Shown here piece by piece: positions 32,963 to 44,239 of a DNA stretch of 64,000 nucleotides. Source of the stretch: Sciurus carolinensis (Eukaryota; Chordata; Mammalia; Rodentia; Sciuridae); NCBI RefSeq assembly GCF_902686445.1, contig NC_062219.1, positions 145,496,057-145,560,056 on the forward strand, given 5' to 3'. Each line of letters opens with the position of its first letter. The stretch's first letter is position 1. The notes beneath the pieces were generated by a model. That model worked only from the letters and a program-made list of their open reading frames with translations, was not told where the DNA came from and searched no databases. The position numbers were made by a program, and so were the translations under genes.

Positions 32963-33203
32963 CTGTCTATAGTTATATCACTTTTACTCCACAGGTTTAT
33001 GTGGACAAATTCATTAAAAATAGATCTACTTGTTTCCTCCTCCTTGCTGATGGGGGTTGAGGTTAAACGGTCATTAGCTAGTGGCAGTGTGTCACTTTGG
33101 GCTGTCCTGAACAAGAGGGGACAGCTTACGCTTGTGTTGTGGTTTATCTTGAGATGACACTGGACAGGATTTTCCTTAAAAAAAAAAAAAAAAAAAAAAA
33201 AAA
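32963..33203 (+). mobile_element. Possible retroposed transcript fragment of unknown source
   Basis: A unique segment of about 215 bases ends in some 26 A (to 33203). It is bracketed by TTGTGAAAATCT (32953-32964) and TTGTGAAAATAT (33209-33220), which could be target duplications. It is not an ID, B1, MEN or L1 tail and matches no small RNA I recognise. A truncated mRNA or lncRNA retrocopy is one explanation. A chance A run with chance flanking similarity is the alternative. Confidence 0.4.
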
Positions 33204-34140
33204 CCACTTTGTGAAAATATCTAAATTTAAACATTCAGTAACATTACGCCACATCCCAGGTCTAAAAGACAACGCCGTCGTAGTTTATTATTGGTTTCAA
33301 AAAAATACAAGTGCCTGGAACAGAAAGCTAGTATCTTTCTTGCTCATTTTGTATTAAGAACTTATCCAAACTTTTATTCTCACTTGACACTCTGATGGAA
33401 ATATCACTCACATCTGCTGCCGTTCCTCCGACCGCCTCTTCAGGACAGAGCTCTCTATTTTCAGGGGTCCAGGGTCCAGCCGCCTTTATGCTGTCACTGG
33501 CCCAGAGGATGTAAGCAGATCTGTCATGCACAACTTCGGGAAGTGTCTAGAAGGAAGCAGAGCTCCCTCCACCCGCCTTCTCCTAAGGGTTGAAAACCGC
33601 AGAGGGGCTCAGTCCCTGCAGGGCCTGGGTCATGAGTGGAGGCGTAGAAGAGGGTAGGATAACAAACCGGAGGAGCCTGGGCCTTCTGTCTACAGAGCAG
33701 CCGCGCTGGCCCTGGCACACGGGCCTCCAGAGTTCATTTAATACAACAGAAACGGAGTCTCTTGTCCTACACAGCAAACCTCATCTTACCTAATAGACCT
33801 GCCTGAGAGTCAAAACTTACAATTCGATTCACAGCATCAGAAACTTCCAGTGTATACAGCTTTGCTTCAAAGGTCTGTGTGGAGGTGAACTCCTGTCTTT
33901 CAACATCACATGGATCCACGACTATTTTCAACAAAACAGACTAAAATTAGTCCTGGCGTCTGTTCCCCACCTCTGTTCTTCTGTTGGGATTTTCTTTCCT
34001 GAGATGAGAGAGGCTGGGTGGTGTCCTGGAACACGTGTGCAGAGTGAAGCCAGGGAAGCAGACTTTAACCCTCGTCTCCGAGCTCTGTTAGTGATGTGAC
34101 CCTCCATCAATGACATTCTATATCCAAAAGATGCTGTGAA
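33204..34140. other. Single-copy stretch, no gene recognised
   Basis: About 940 bases with short overlapping open frames only. No repeat or exon was recognised. Confidence 0.45.
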
Positions 34141-34144
34141 TAAT

Positions 34145-34235
34145 TTCCATTTTAATCATCAAAGCCTTATTGAGGTTGTTGTGAGGATGAATTAAAAAGC
34201 CGGAGTCTGGAGAGTGGTTTCAATAAAAGCTTATG
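34145..34235 (+). mobile_element. MIR 3' fragment, sense
   Basis: GAGGTTGTTGTGAGGATGAA followed by TTCAATAAAAGCTTATGA corresponds to the sense MIR core-to-3' region ('gggttgttgtgaggattaaatga...ctcaataaatg'). Confidence 0.5.
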
Positions 34236-34439
34236 AAACCTAAAAGAAAAAAATCTCAAACCACAGAATATACAGGTCCCAAGTAACTGACTCCTAATCA
34301 AACAATTAACAAGGTCCTTTTTTAAGCAGAGAGAAAAAGCTGTGCTCTTCCTAACAGGTGGTGGGGACTTTCATACTGGATACTGAGGCTCTTGGTCTTG
34401 CAAATTCAGGGCTGAGAAGTTCAGCTCCCCCATAGGAGA

Positions 34440-34898
34440 AGAGATTCCCAGGAGTGCAAGTTAAAGGGCATGGTAGTATCTGCAAAGATGGGCACCAACA
34501 GTGCATATTCCTTCCCCACAGCCACAGGTGGGCTCCTTCCCGTCCACTGTGATTTGCTTTGACTAACTGGAGGATTTCCAGGTCTAGATAAGGGGCCTTG
34601 CTAAGGTCAACCACCAGGGAAACCAGCTGAAGTCAGACTACTGAGTGACAAGAGAACCCTGGGGAGAAGTCACATGCAGGAGAGTCAAGGCCACTAGTCA
34701 AAGCACTAAGACCCCAGACAATGACCCTCCTGGCTGTCCCAACCCCAACCAATCCCCATATGAATGGACCACAGTGGCCTTGGCTGACCTCAAGGACAAC
34801 AGAACGTCTCGCAGGACTGTGAGAAAGAATATAATATGGCTGCTTCAAGTCGCTGAGTTTGGGGGTGGTTTGTTACACAGTGGTGAGCAGCTGATTCA
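34440..34898 (+). mobile_element. MLT1-like LTR remnant
   Basis: A TGTGATTTGCTTTGACTAAC block, CCTTGCTAAGGTCAACCACC, GCACTAAGACCCCAGACAAT and a terminal TCGCTGAGTTTGGGGGTGGT/TTGTTACACAG...GCTGATTCA resemble an old LTR that ends 'ccactaagttttggggtggtttgttacgcagcaatag'. The boundaries are approximate. Confidence 0.5.
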
Positions 34899-35261
34899 AA
34901 AGAGGTCCCCGTGTTCTCAGAAGCAAGACACATGATCACGTCTCAGTGCCTCCCTCCGGTCAATTCCCAGCCCTGCGGCAAACTCAGTCTACCTATGATG
35001 TCGGCTTCTTCAGCTTACAGATTCTTCTACCCCTGCATAGGTAACAGTTCTAGTGTGTCCTTTGAGCTCACTTTTATTATTCTTCTGTATTACCGTTAAA
35101 ATGGCAAGGACGAAATAACCACCAGGAAGAAGCGTGAAGACAACCCAGATCCCAGCAGAGGGGTCTGGGCGATTTTCTCCCATGGCTGGGCTCTGCCAAT
35201 TGGCAACAGTTAAATTCCTATTTTCCACTCCTAAGTGGAGTTCTTATTATTAAACTCTGTA

Positions 35262-35360
35262 GTAAAAATAATAATGGCTAACATTTATTACATTCGTACC
35301 ATGTGCAGGGCTCAGTGCCAACCATATAGCATTTAATTGTTTGAACAACTCCATGAAGCA
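35262..35360 (-). mobile_element. MIR fragment, antisense
   Basis: AATAATGGCTAACATTTATT, CCATGTGCAGGGCTCAGTGC and AGCATTTAATTGTTTGAACA are the antisense MIR 3' end and core in order. Confidence 0.7.
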
Positions 35361-35445
35361 GATTCATTTATTTCTCAAACATTAATCAACCAGGCACCAT
35401 CCAGGTACAGGGACCCAGACACTGACGACAAAGATCCTGATGGCT
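35361..35445 (-). mobile_element. L2 3' end fragment, antisense
   Basis: CAAACATTAATCAACCAGGC, ACCATCCAGGTACAGGG and AGACACTGACGACAAAGATC resemble the antisense L2 end ('ccaggcactgt..gggatacag..tgaacaaaacagacaaagtcc'). It directly abuts a MIR. Confidence 0.4.
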
Positions 35446-35534
35446 GTTCAAGCCAAGGTGGGCGAGGTGGGGAAGCTGTGAGGCTTCAGGACACCTTGGG
35501 AAGGCAGAGCTGCCCTAATCTGCTGGGAGGGAGA

Positions 35535-35670
35535 GCGCTGTGATGGTTAGCATCCTCCTGCCCGTTTTACAAATGACGAACTGACATGTAGAGTCACTTG
35601 CTGGAGATGATACAGCAGGAACATGCAGAGTTGCAGCTGAGCTGGGTCTGTTGGTTTCCAGAGCACCTCT
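35535..35670 (-). mobile_element. MIR fragment, antisense
   Basis: TAGCATCCTCCTGCCCGTTT, TACAAATGACGAACTGACAT, AGAGTCACTTGCTGGAGATG and GTTGCAGCTGAGCTGGGTCT are the antisense MIR core and 5' half. Together with 35262-35360 it may be one MIR copy split by an L2 end or by deletion. Confidence 0.6.
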
Positions 35671-36449
35671 TCCCCATCCCGCCCTCCCGCCTAGCGTTTC
35701 AGACCCCCAAGCTACCGGTTGGAAATTGGACGGGCCAGGCTGTCCCCATCCCACTCACCCCTGTGCCAGCAGGGCAGGTCCCTGAAGTAGCACAATGCCC
35801 TCGCCACTCTGAGAATCCTTCCCCTCTTGAGAAGCACCGGACCAAAGCCAGGGGCTTGGACAGGGGGACACTTGGTCCTAACCACAGTAGCTTCACCCCG
35901 CAGGCTGCAGCAACTACCAGGGAGTCCCTAAAATCAGAGCCAGTGACTTTTCTCTTCTGCAGGAGTTGCCAAATAATTCCTCATAACCGATCACCTGAAG
36001 AGGACAGAATGACAACGTCAAAAAAACATCAAGGAGAACGCTCCGGAAATAGCGTGTTTCTAAGGGTTAAAATGATTTTATCATTACCCGACACCCAGTA
36101 ATGTTAAGTTCGATGCTGGGAGGCAGGTGCCGTGGGTCCAAGAGCTTTCATTCTCTTCGTCCCCACGAATCTGGCTGGGAGCTTTCACAGCATGATGTTG
36201 TGACAAGGCAAGGGCTGTCCTGAGGGTGCTTGGTCAGACAGGAGGGCAGGCACAGGGGCCCCAAGGCCACGGCCAGCACTCAGGCAGCACATGGCCACCA
36301 CCCTTATGCATTCAGTTTTAAAACTTTCTAAAAATATTTTATTAGGGTAAAATCTCATTAAAATTCTCTAATATAATATATTTTTAATAAAAGCCATGGT
36401 TCCTTTTCCCATTTTGTAAAGTGCTTATCAGCAAAGTTGAAACAAAAGG

Positions 36450-36483
<34 letters not shown>

Positions 36484-39400
36484 CTCTCTCTCTTTCTTCT
36501 CTCTCTCTCCTCTCTCTCTCTCCTCCTTCCAAAGGAAAGGACTCCCAGATTTTCAGCTGCAAAGCCCCAGAGACCCCAGAGGTCCAACTGTTAAGAGCAC
36601 CAATTTCCGACCGAGGAATCACACGCAAAGAGACTGAAGGGTAACTGACATCACAATTTATTGCCCCCAAAACAACCTTCTCAACTCAAAGCAAAACCAT
36701 AATTACGGGTGAGAAAGACACTCCCTGTTAACTGGCTGTGAAAGAGTGATTTACGGGGCTTTCTCCCTCACAGTCGAAGGCTCTTGGCAGTCACAAATAC
36801 CGGTTTTGTGTATTCAGAGGCAAAGCTCAGAGGAGCAGAAGAGAGGAGAAAGGACATTTTGCATGGGAAGTGTGCCTCTTTCCACCACATTGATTCCATA
36901 AAGTCACAGCCCCGAGAGCCCTTGGAAAGCCCCCCATTCAGAAAACAGACTTGCACCATGGCGATGACAAAGACAGGCACTTCCTTTTTGGCTTTTTCTT
37001 TTCTTTTTTTTTTCCCCCTTTAAGTAGTTCCCTACCCCTTGAAATCTCCTGGTCTCTATTTACGCCTTACAGGAAGAGAGGACCCCCACTTCGGGGCAAA
37101 ATGCTCACACGATTTTAAGATGCAGAGCAACATGGACCTGGCCTGGCTGGAGACAGGCAATTTGGGACAGTATGAAGTTCTTGTCTCTGCAGAACCGGCA
37201 CAGATGACACATAAGAGACGCTGGTGTCTCTGTGAACACTTTCCTGACACAACCAGGAACAGAACCTTGTTGAGGGATCTAGGAGGTGCTGGGAAACAAA
37301 ATGGGTGTGAAGAATCCAAAGGAAAGAGAATCAAGCCCAGTGACCAAGCTCTGGAGGAACCATCTAGAAAGAATCTGCCGGTGGGGGACATTTCCTTCCT
37401 GGCATTCCCACCCAAGTCAGCATACTTCTAGAAGGTACAGGACCAGGAATCCACTGAGCTAGCTTCTAAAACCTGGAGTGCTTCCTCCCTATTGCATCTC
37501 AGTTTTTTCCATCAGAGCTGGTGCCCCTAGTACAGTCGCAGGAGATTCAGTTTCCTCCCAGGCCCACGATCTCCTGATAGAATCAACCTTCCCTCCAGGG
37601 GCCTGGGAATTAGTCGACCTTAGGACCATGAGGGAATGGCTCTATGCTGAGGGAGAAATGAGTTGGCTCTAAGTTTTCTGCGCTGAGTTTTCTTTAGGAG
37701 ACGTGAAGATGTACACCCAGCGTGGGAAAAGTGGGGATTCAGAGCCCAGCGGAAACTGGGCTTCAAACAGTCTGTGAGAAGCGACTGAAGCTCCGACTCT
37801 TACCTGTTGGAGGGTAGGGATGTTCATGGGGGTGACTTGCTCTGGATATGACCTGCCATGATTTATACAAAGTGCCTGGCACAGGCCACCACTCTCTCGG
37901 TGCTCTGTGAAGGGGGCCCCTCCTGTGTTTCAAACCCAGACTTAATCACCCTGAGCCCAGTCACATGACCATCTGGGGTCAACAGGAGGAAGCAGCTGTT
38001 GGCCATGTTGGCGGTACTGAAACTAAGAACGAGAAGAAAATTAACTGTCCTCAGGAAAGAAAGCCATCATTCCCAATGGAGAAGACCTGATTGTACAGGA
38101 GAAAAGGAGGAAGACAAGGGAAGCCCACCACTCTTCAGCCACAGGCCTAGGCCCTGGAGGGGATTATCAGACATGGGGCAAGACACCAGGGACCTTTGAA
38201 TTTCAGGGACACAAGAAATCCTTTTTCAGTCCAAGTTTGTCCCCCAAAATTGCCTGGACGTACTTTACTAGAAATTTTATTGGCTATCTATTTAAAATGC
38301 AGACATACTTGGCACCTTGTTATTTTTATTTGCTAGATCTGGCCTCCCTTTATGTAGAAAAAAAAAATGTTGGAAAAGTCAGAAAAATAACAGGGCTCCA
38401 TCATTTCATTTTGCCCACATGGACTCCAGAATGCCCCTGGTTCCCGTCCCTAGGCAGGATCAAGTCCCTGAGGGAAGAAAGAGTCCAAAGAGACCTGAGG
38501 GAGGGGAAGAACAGAGACAGGTTGGGAAGCAGGTAGGGAAGATGCAGAACAGCCTGGACCCCACCTTGCTGGGAAAGAAGGACAGGAAAAGCAACAAGGA
38601 GAGCAGGAACGTGGGAAGGTCTTGCAGGAAGGAAAGCCACCAGGAGTCCCTCCCTGGTTTCAAGATTCACTGAGCGTATGAGCACCAGAGATGATTTCTT
38701 ATGATTTAGGAAGGAAAGTGAAGCTCATTTCCTGCCACCAGGTGCTGGGGGAAAGCCTGTCGTCTGCTGCCCCTTTCCAGGGCCAGGGTGTCAGGGAGCA
38801 GGGCTTCGCCTTCCTGGCTGCAATTGCTAAGCCTCTCAGGGCACCGGGCGCAGCTCAGGTTCCAGGACCAGAGGCAGAGCTTTCTGCACCCAGGCTGTGG
38901 CTTTCTCTTGACACCTTATTGTATTCACCACAATTGCTCTGACTCTGCCCACTGGAGGAAACAAGTCCACCCCCTACACACAGGCTCCCACCTCCTCCGG
39001 CCCCAGGCTGGTCCTCCCATCATCTGAGATGTAAGTCACACCTGTGAGCTGTCAGCAGCCATTTCCCTTCCTCAAACCTGCACTGGGGCTGAGCCGGAAG
39101 GAGGAGGAAATGAATACAATAACACTGGGGCACTGGGATCGTCCCTTGGGAGTCCTCGGTCATGGGACGCACAGACAGCAGAGGAAGACCTTGACACCTT
39201 CCAAGAGCAAAGTGCAAATGAATACAAGATAGACAAAGTGGATTTGAAAAGGCACCACCTTCAGGTCCCCCAGGCCACAGGGAACAGGCAGCAACTGGTG
39301 ACATTTCCAGACTTTCCCCACTCAATAAACATATGCAAGCTGAACCCAGGATTTGTGCAGGACAAAGGGATCCCGTGGTCCCTGCAGTAAGCAGAGCAGT

Positions 39401-40190
39401 GGTTTGTTAGCCATGAAGAAAACACCAACTCTTGAATTTCCTCCTTCCTGCTGAGGGAAGCGCAGAGCTGAGGAAGCCCATTCTGTCACCCCCGACCCAC
39501 ACATTTCACGGAGCGGAAGCCAAGTCTGAAAGTCAGGGAGGAAATCTCAAGGTCAGAGCCATGGCCTGGGGAAGTCTGATCACTCCACATGTCTAAAGCA
39601 GGAGGTTGAAGGTGCAGAATGAGATGGGGAGGGATTCAAAGTGCTGCAGAGGCAGAAGGGACTGTGAACCTGAGAGTTCCTGCTGGAGTTTGCAAGTTAA
39701 GAGAGGGCAAACGGGTAAGGGACCAGCGGGCAAACACGAAGGGAAAGGAGTGTGCACTCGAGGTTAATTGTGGCCGTCAGAGATGAGTGGCTACACGGGG
39801 GAGATTCATTTAAAATTAACGAGGCATTGGTTGCTTTTTATGGGTCTTCCTAGGCAGCAAGATCATAAGCCACAGGGGCGAAGCGGAATGACTCTTCAGA
39901 AACTTCCCAACCAACCTGCAACCGAGTACACCAACTCTGAGTCTGCGCATCCCGAGAGTACAGGGGTATCAAGGTGCCAGGGGTCCAGGACAGGAGAGAG
40001 GTCCTGCCCAGTGGGCACGCCTCGGGGCCAGTCTGAGACTGTGGGGAGGTCTCTGGGACAGGACAGGCCACAAGGCCAGAGGATCTACGTGCTGGACGCC
40101 AGAGATTGAACCATTTGCTCCTCCCTGAGATCACAAGCGAAGGACATCAGAAACCGCAAGCCGGTGCCATGTCACACCATTATCAGTCAA
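35671..40190. other. Single-copy stretch, no gene recognised
   Basis: About 4.5 kb. Apart from the (CT)n tract at 36452-36530 I recognise no repeat. Open frames up to 167 codons (35598-36101), 130 codons (37039-37431) and 118 codons (38317-38673) lack domains and often overlap antisense frames. The gene content, if any, is not visible here. Confidence 0.4.
36452..36530 (+). repeat. (CT)n polypyrimidine tract
   Basis: A CT dinucleotide run followed by CTTT/CTCC-interrupted CT repeats to about 36530. Nearly every base is a pyrimidine on the plus strand. Predicted Ser/Leu-rich or Arg/Glu-rich peptides over it are artefacts. Confidence 0.95.
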
Positions 40191-40194
40191 CAAC

Positions 40195-40362
40195 ACGAAG
40201 CACGCAGGGTGTGGGCCCTGGAGACTGTGTCACCTAGTGATGTCATGGCCATCTTAATTAGTACAAGTGCATGCCATGAGGTTTACACGGTGACACAATC
40301 TGACAGCACGCTCCTCAGAACACAGCTCCACCCTCAGGCAATACGTGACCCTACAGTGCTTG
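40195..40362 (-). mobile_element. Tigger/MER2-like fragment
   Basis: CACCTAGTGATGTCATGGCC and CCTCAGAACACAGCTCCACC, with GGCAATACGTGACCCTACAG, resemble an internal part and one terminal repeat of the same Tigger group as 2543-3061, but in the opposite orientation. The match is weaker and only one end is visible. Confidence 0.4.
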
Positions 40363-42476
40363 AGTTCGGTCTTGCTATCACCATCCTCAGAGTCAACAGC
40401 CTCGAATATTCACCCAGGCAATGCCAATCACGGCTTGACATGGAAGCTTCTAGAATCTGATGTGGGGTAGGAGTTAGGGTGGGCCAGACTCTGAGTCTGA
40501 AAAGTTCCCTCCTCTGGGAAGTCACCCTGGATGCCCCAGGCATAGAAAGTCACTTCCCCTCTGCATATTGTTCATCTTCCTGATATCTCAATTGCTTGAT
40601 TTTTTTTTAACCACTGTTTGATTCAGCACTAAGAATTTGATCTCATTTATCTTGATACCTGCCACATGGCATAACAAAAGCACTATCCAATCCCCGCCTG
40701 CCATGGGTAAAGGAATGAGAAGACAGCGTTAGTTTCTAACTATGGTAACCGGCCCAGAGAGAAAGAGGTCCCAACGAAAGAGAGAGAACCCAGGAGGGAA
40801 GAAACGAACGCCCCAAATCTGCAGGCTAGGAAGGAAAGAGGGACCGAGCGATGAGAAGAAAGGAAATGAAAGGACGAAACTGCCTTTCTCTTATAGTATC
40901 AAAACTTCCACAGGCCAGGAAAGAGAGACTCCTAAGATCCTCTAGAACCAGAAATCATGGTCTCCTGTGGCCTCCAAATGTTTTGGTCCTGATGCCACAA
41001 TGTCTATGGTCACAACAGTTCACCCGTTGATTTCCACCTCGTGAAGAAAGCTGAAATGGTGAAGGAAGACTACCCACAGGAATAGGCCAACTCCTCCAAG
41101 AAAAGAGCCTGCAGGAAGTCCAGTAACACCCACAGGCAGAGAGGAGGAAGTGAGTCACGCTGGCAAGACCCGGGCATGCGCAGCAATGAGCCGCAGAGCC
41201 AGGGGCTCGATTCCCAGCTGCCTTCTCTTCCTCACCTTCTCTGAAAGAAGATACCCACTCAGGCTGCCTTAGAAGTTTTAGCACAGACCTAATGGCCAAA
41301 AGCCTCCTTTTTTATTCAATTGTCTTCCCACCTGCTCAAAAATGTACCCATTTCTAGCCTCTAGAGTAGGGACAACATGTCATTTTTGCAAGATTCCCTG
41401 CCTCTGAGTGAAGGGCAGGCTCCTAGGGCGCACTGACGGCCTGATGTGTCCTGGGGAAGACAAGCAGTTCCCCTCGTCACAGTTCCACAGAAGGCTGGGA
41501 AGAGCAACAGGAACAAAGTCAAAAAAACAGAGTCCACGTGAGACAGAGGCTCCATCTTCACTCTGTGAGGAGTGTGAGCCGCTCAGGAGGAGCAGGGGTA
41601 TCGCAGGGGTGAGATTCTGCTGGTAGATTTGAGGACAGCGGGACTGGAGGCTTTTGTAATAGGACTGAGCCAGGCAGGCCCTGTAGCACGAGGAAGGAGG
41701 AGGGATTCCAACGTGGTGCGTGCCCAGAACTGTGCTGGGGCCAAGGGAGCGAAAAAAAGATCAAGCATCCCTCCCTTTAGGCTCTGAGGAGGGGCCCGAC
41801 TGGGAATTGCTTGTCTATTCAAACGCCATCATTCGGATGCCCGTGGCTGACCTTGGAGGCCAGACTCACCTTGTGGGTCAAGCATGCTGGGCCATGGGAA
41901 GTGAGTGGACTTGGACTTGGGGAAGACAAGATCACCTCTGCTCTGCAGGGCAGAGAATCTAGGGAAGGGGGCTAGAGAGTCCTCTGTGAAGACAGAGGAG
42001 AAGGGAAAAGAAACTTCTCCTGGAAGTGAGGCAGACCTGCAGTCAAATTCAACCGACTGCAGAGCAGGGCGGGACGCAGCACGTGCTCTCCACAGGATCT
42101 CATCAGGATGACTGTGCGGAGCAAGTTACCCTCACTGAGGCTACTAGAAATTCCCAGGAACCCTCTGGGCTCCTTCCAGCAGGACACCAGGCGCGTCAGA
42201 GTGACTTTGAACATTTTAAGACGTGTGAACTTACTAAACTGATGAGGTAGGACACTCCGGCTACTCCAGGTGTGCTTTGTACAAACCATCTATGTTCTCA
42301 GGGACGACCCTGCTGACACCCGTTAGTCATGTTTTGGATTGCAGGGTGGGAGAGAGCAAGGTCGTCCTGAATTCAGAGAAATATTTTCAACCGGGAGGCC
42401 CACAGCTTCCTTTGCTGGCCCCTCAGGTCAGCAAAACAGTCCCTGCCAAAGTGAGAGTGCCAACATTCAAACTGCC
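40363..42476. other. Single-copy stretch with a possible MIR piece
   Basis: Just over 2 kb. A possible antisense MIR remnant lies at about 41150-41225 (GCCGCAGAGCCAGGGGCTCG). Open frames up to 114 codons overlap in opposite frames. No gene recognised. Confidence 0.4.
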
Positions 42477-42821
42477 TGCTATAGTTTGGATGTGGAACGT
42501 CCCACAGAGGTCCCCGTACTAAGGCTGTGTCCCCACGATGGTACTATTGGGAGCTGGTGGAAACTTTAAGGGGTGGGATCCAAGGGGTCTTAGGACATTG
42601 GGGGCATGCCCTCAAAGGGGATTGTGGGACCCTGGTCTCTTCTTCTCTTTCCCTCCCTGGCCCCGAGATGATAGATTTTGCTATGCCACACACTCCGTAA
42701 TGACGTACTATCTAATCACAGGCCAATCCATCACTCCAAAACAGTGATCCAAAATAAACCTTATCTCTTTATAAGTTGATGAGCTCAGGTATCTGTTATA
42801 GTGACAGGAAGCTGACTAACA
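42477..42821 (+). mobile_element. LTR of the same MaLR-type family as 9844-10157
   Basis: It begins TGCTATAGTTTGGATG, has a middle ACATTGGGGGCATGCCCTC block, then CCAAAATAAACCTTATCTC and GGAAGCTGACTAACA. The start, the 'ttgaagg'-type middle and the end all correspond to the copy at 9844-10157. I found no convincing target duplication. The AATAAA could be the LTR polyadenylation signal. Confidence 0.7.
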
Positions 42822-43565
42822 CATCACCAGAGAAAACTAAACTCACAAGCTAAGCACAAGGTTTGATTCAACTCAACATGTTAAAATCCCTCCCCCAACC
42901 TGATTTCTCTGGCTTTATTATATATGATCAAGTGAGTTTGAATGAAACTGTCTCCAAGTCCTCATTTTTATTTCATACTGACAATATTATTTTTATCAAG
43001 CTCATATTTCAAGAAGCTTTATTCTACTCTGACTTTCCTGAACCAGGGGAAATTATCTTGTTCCTTCCCTTGAGTTGGAAAGAAAACCTTTCCATAACTA
43101 ATGTTTATCAGCGGCACAATTTCTTTTGAAAAAAAAAAAAATTGAAATCTGCTTGACATAGAAAGAAAAAGAATACCAGACTAGGATACTAGAAAGACAT
43201 CAAGGACAGCTGAAGGGGGTTTGGCCTTTCCAGCAGTTCTGCCCTCTGTGTTCCCTGCTGGGAACAGTGACCAACTGAAATGGAGAATGGGCCCCTGGCG
43301 GGATTCCTGCTGAGTCAGGCTTTAAGCCTTCCACTCTTGGATCACAGGAAGATCTCTGAGACAGAACAAGGGATGGGAGGACAGAGGACATGGTGGGAGA
43401 AGGAATAAATGTTGAGAAACAAGCTCTTGTGTTTCCTGGGGCTGGCTGGTTCGAAATCTGTAGGGCAGGCCAGAAACTCTAGCAAGACTTGATACAGGCT
43501 TGAGGAAGAATTCCTTCTCCCCCCAACCCACAAACAACCTGGCCTCTTGTTTTTGCTCTTTTTGA
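42822..43565. other. Single-copy stretch, no gene recognised
   Basis: About 740 bases, AT-rich in the first half, with a 13-base A run at about 43129-43141. Open frames up to 88 codons have no recognisable features. Confidence 0.45.
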
Positions 43566-43627
43566 GGGGGGTGGACTGGGGATCAAACCCAGGCCTTCCT
43601 GCGTGCTCAACAAGGACTCCATGCTCG
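43566..43627 (-). mobile_element. ID SINE fragment, antisense
   Basis: GGACTGGGGATCAAACCCAG followed by CGTGCTCAACAAGGACTCC is the antisense ID B-box half. The A-box half is poorly preserved and the A tail is lost. Confidence 0.55.
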
Positions 43628-43996
43628 GCTTCTCCGTGAGTGACTGACTTAATAAGTGGACACCGTCACTCAGTCCACATGAGGCTAACCGTCAGAATGG
43701 GCTGGGGAGCAGGAAAAGGGGCAGGTCGCCCAGGGGATTCCAGGCCACAGCTATCCACCACCCCTCACAGGAATGGTTTGATATCTTGAACAGTAACCCT
43801 GGTCTCCTTCCTGAATAAGGTTCAATAACAGCCCCTCACCGACTTGTGGCTGTAGCTACAACTTTCTGCTGTTCTGTCTTGCAGCCTAGCAGGGGCTACT
43901 AGCAGGGTGGCTGCTACGACAGCCTCTGTTTTTTGAGAATCTGCTGCTCAATATCTAATGAAGCCTTCATACTAATATTTAAAAGGTAATAGTTCT

Positions 43997-44087
43997 GCTA
44001 GGGGTATAGCTTAGGGGCAGAATGCTTGCCTAACTATGCAAGGCCCTGGGTCTGATCCCAGCACTCAAACAAACAAACAAAAAACCA
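43997..44087 (+). mobile_element. ID SINE
   Basis: TGCTAGGGGTATAGCTTAGG, GAATGCTTGCCTAACTATGC, AAGGCCCTGGGTCTGATCCC and AGCACTC lead into a (CAAA)n tail. The A and B boxes are recognisable with a few changes. Confidence 0.8.
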
Positions 44088-44134
44088 AGAGATTTAAGGG
44101 AAAAAATAAAAGTAACAATTCCTATCTATCCTCT

Positions 44135-44230
44135 CTGCAGATGGAAAAACTGAGGTTTCAAAGATCAAGTAGTTGATCCAGTGCCATCCACTTAATGAGT
44201 CAGGGAGCGGGGTTTTAAACCTTCCTGTGT
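44135..44230 (-). mobile_element. MIR fragment, antisense
   Basis: CTCTGCAGATGGAAAAACTG, AGGTTTCAAAGATCAAGTAG and AATGAGTCAGGGAGCGGG are antisense MIR core sequences. It lies next to the ID insertion. Confidence 0.6.
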
Positions 44231-44239
44231 TTCAATCAA

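Noticed and set aside
35598..36101. 167-codon plus-strand frame
   Set aside because: It begins within an antisense MIR fragment, shows no domain and has no splice or promoter context.
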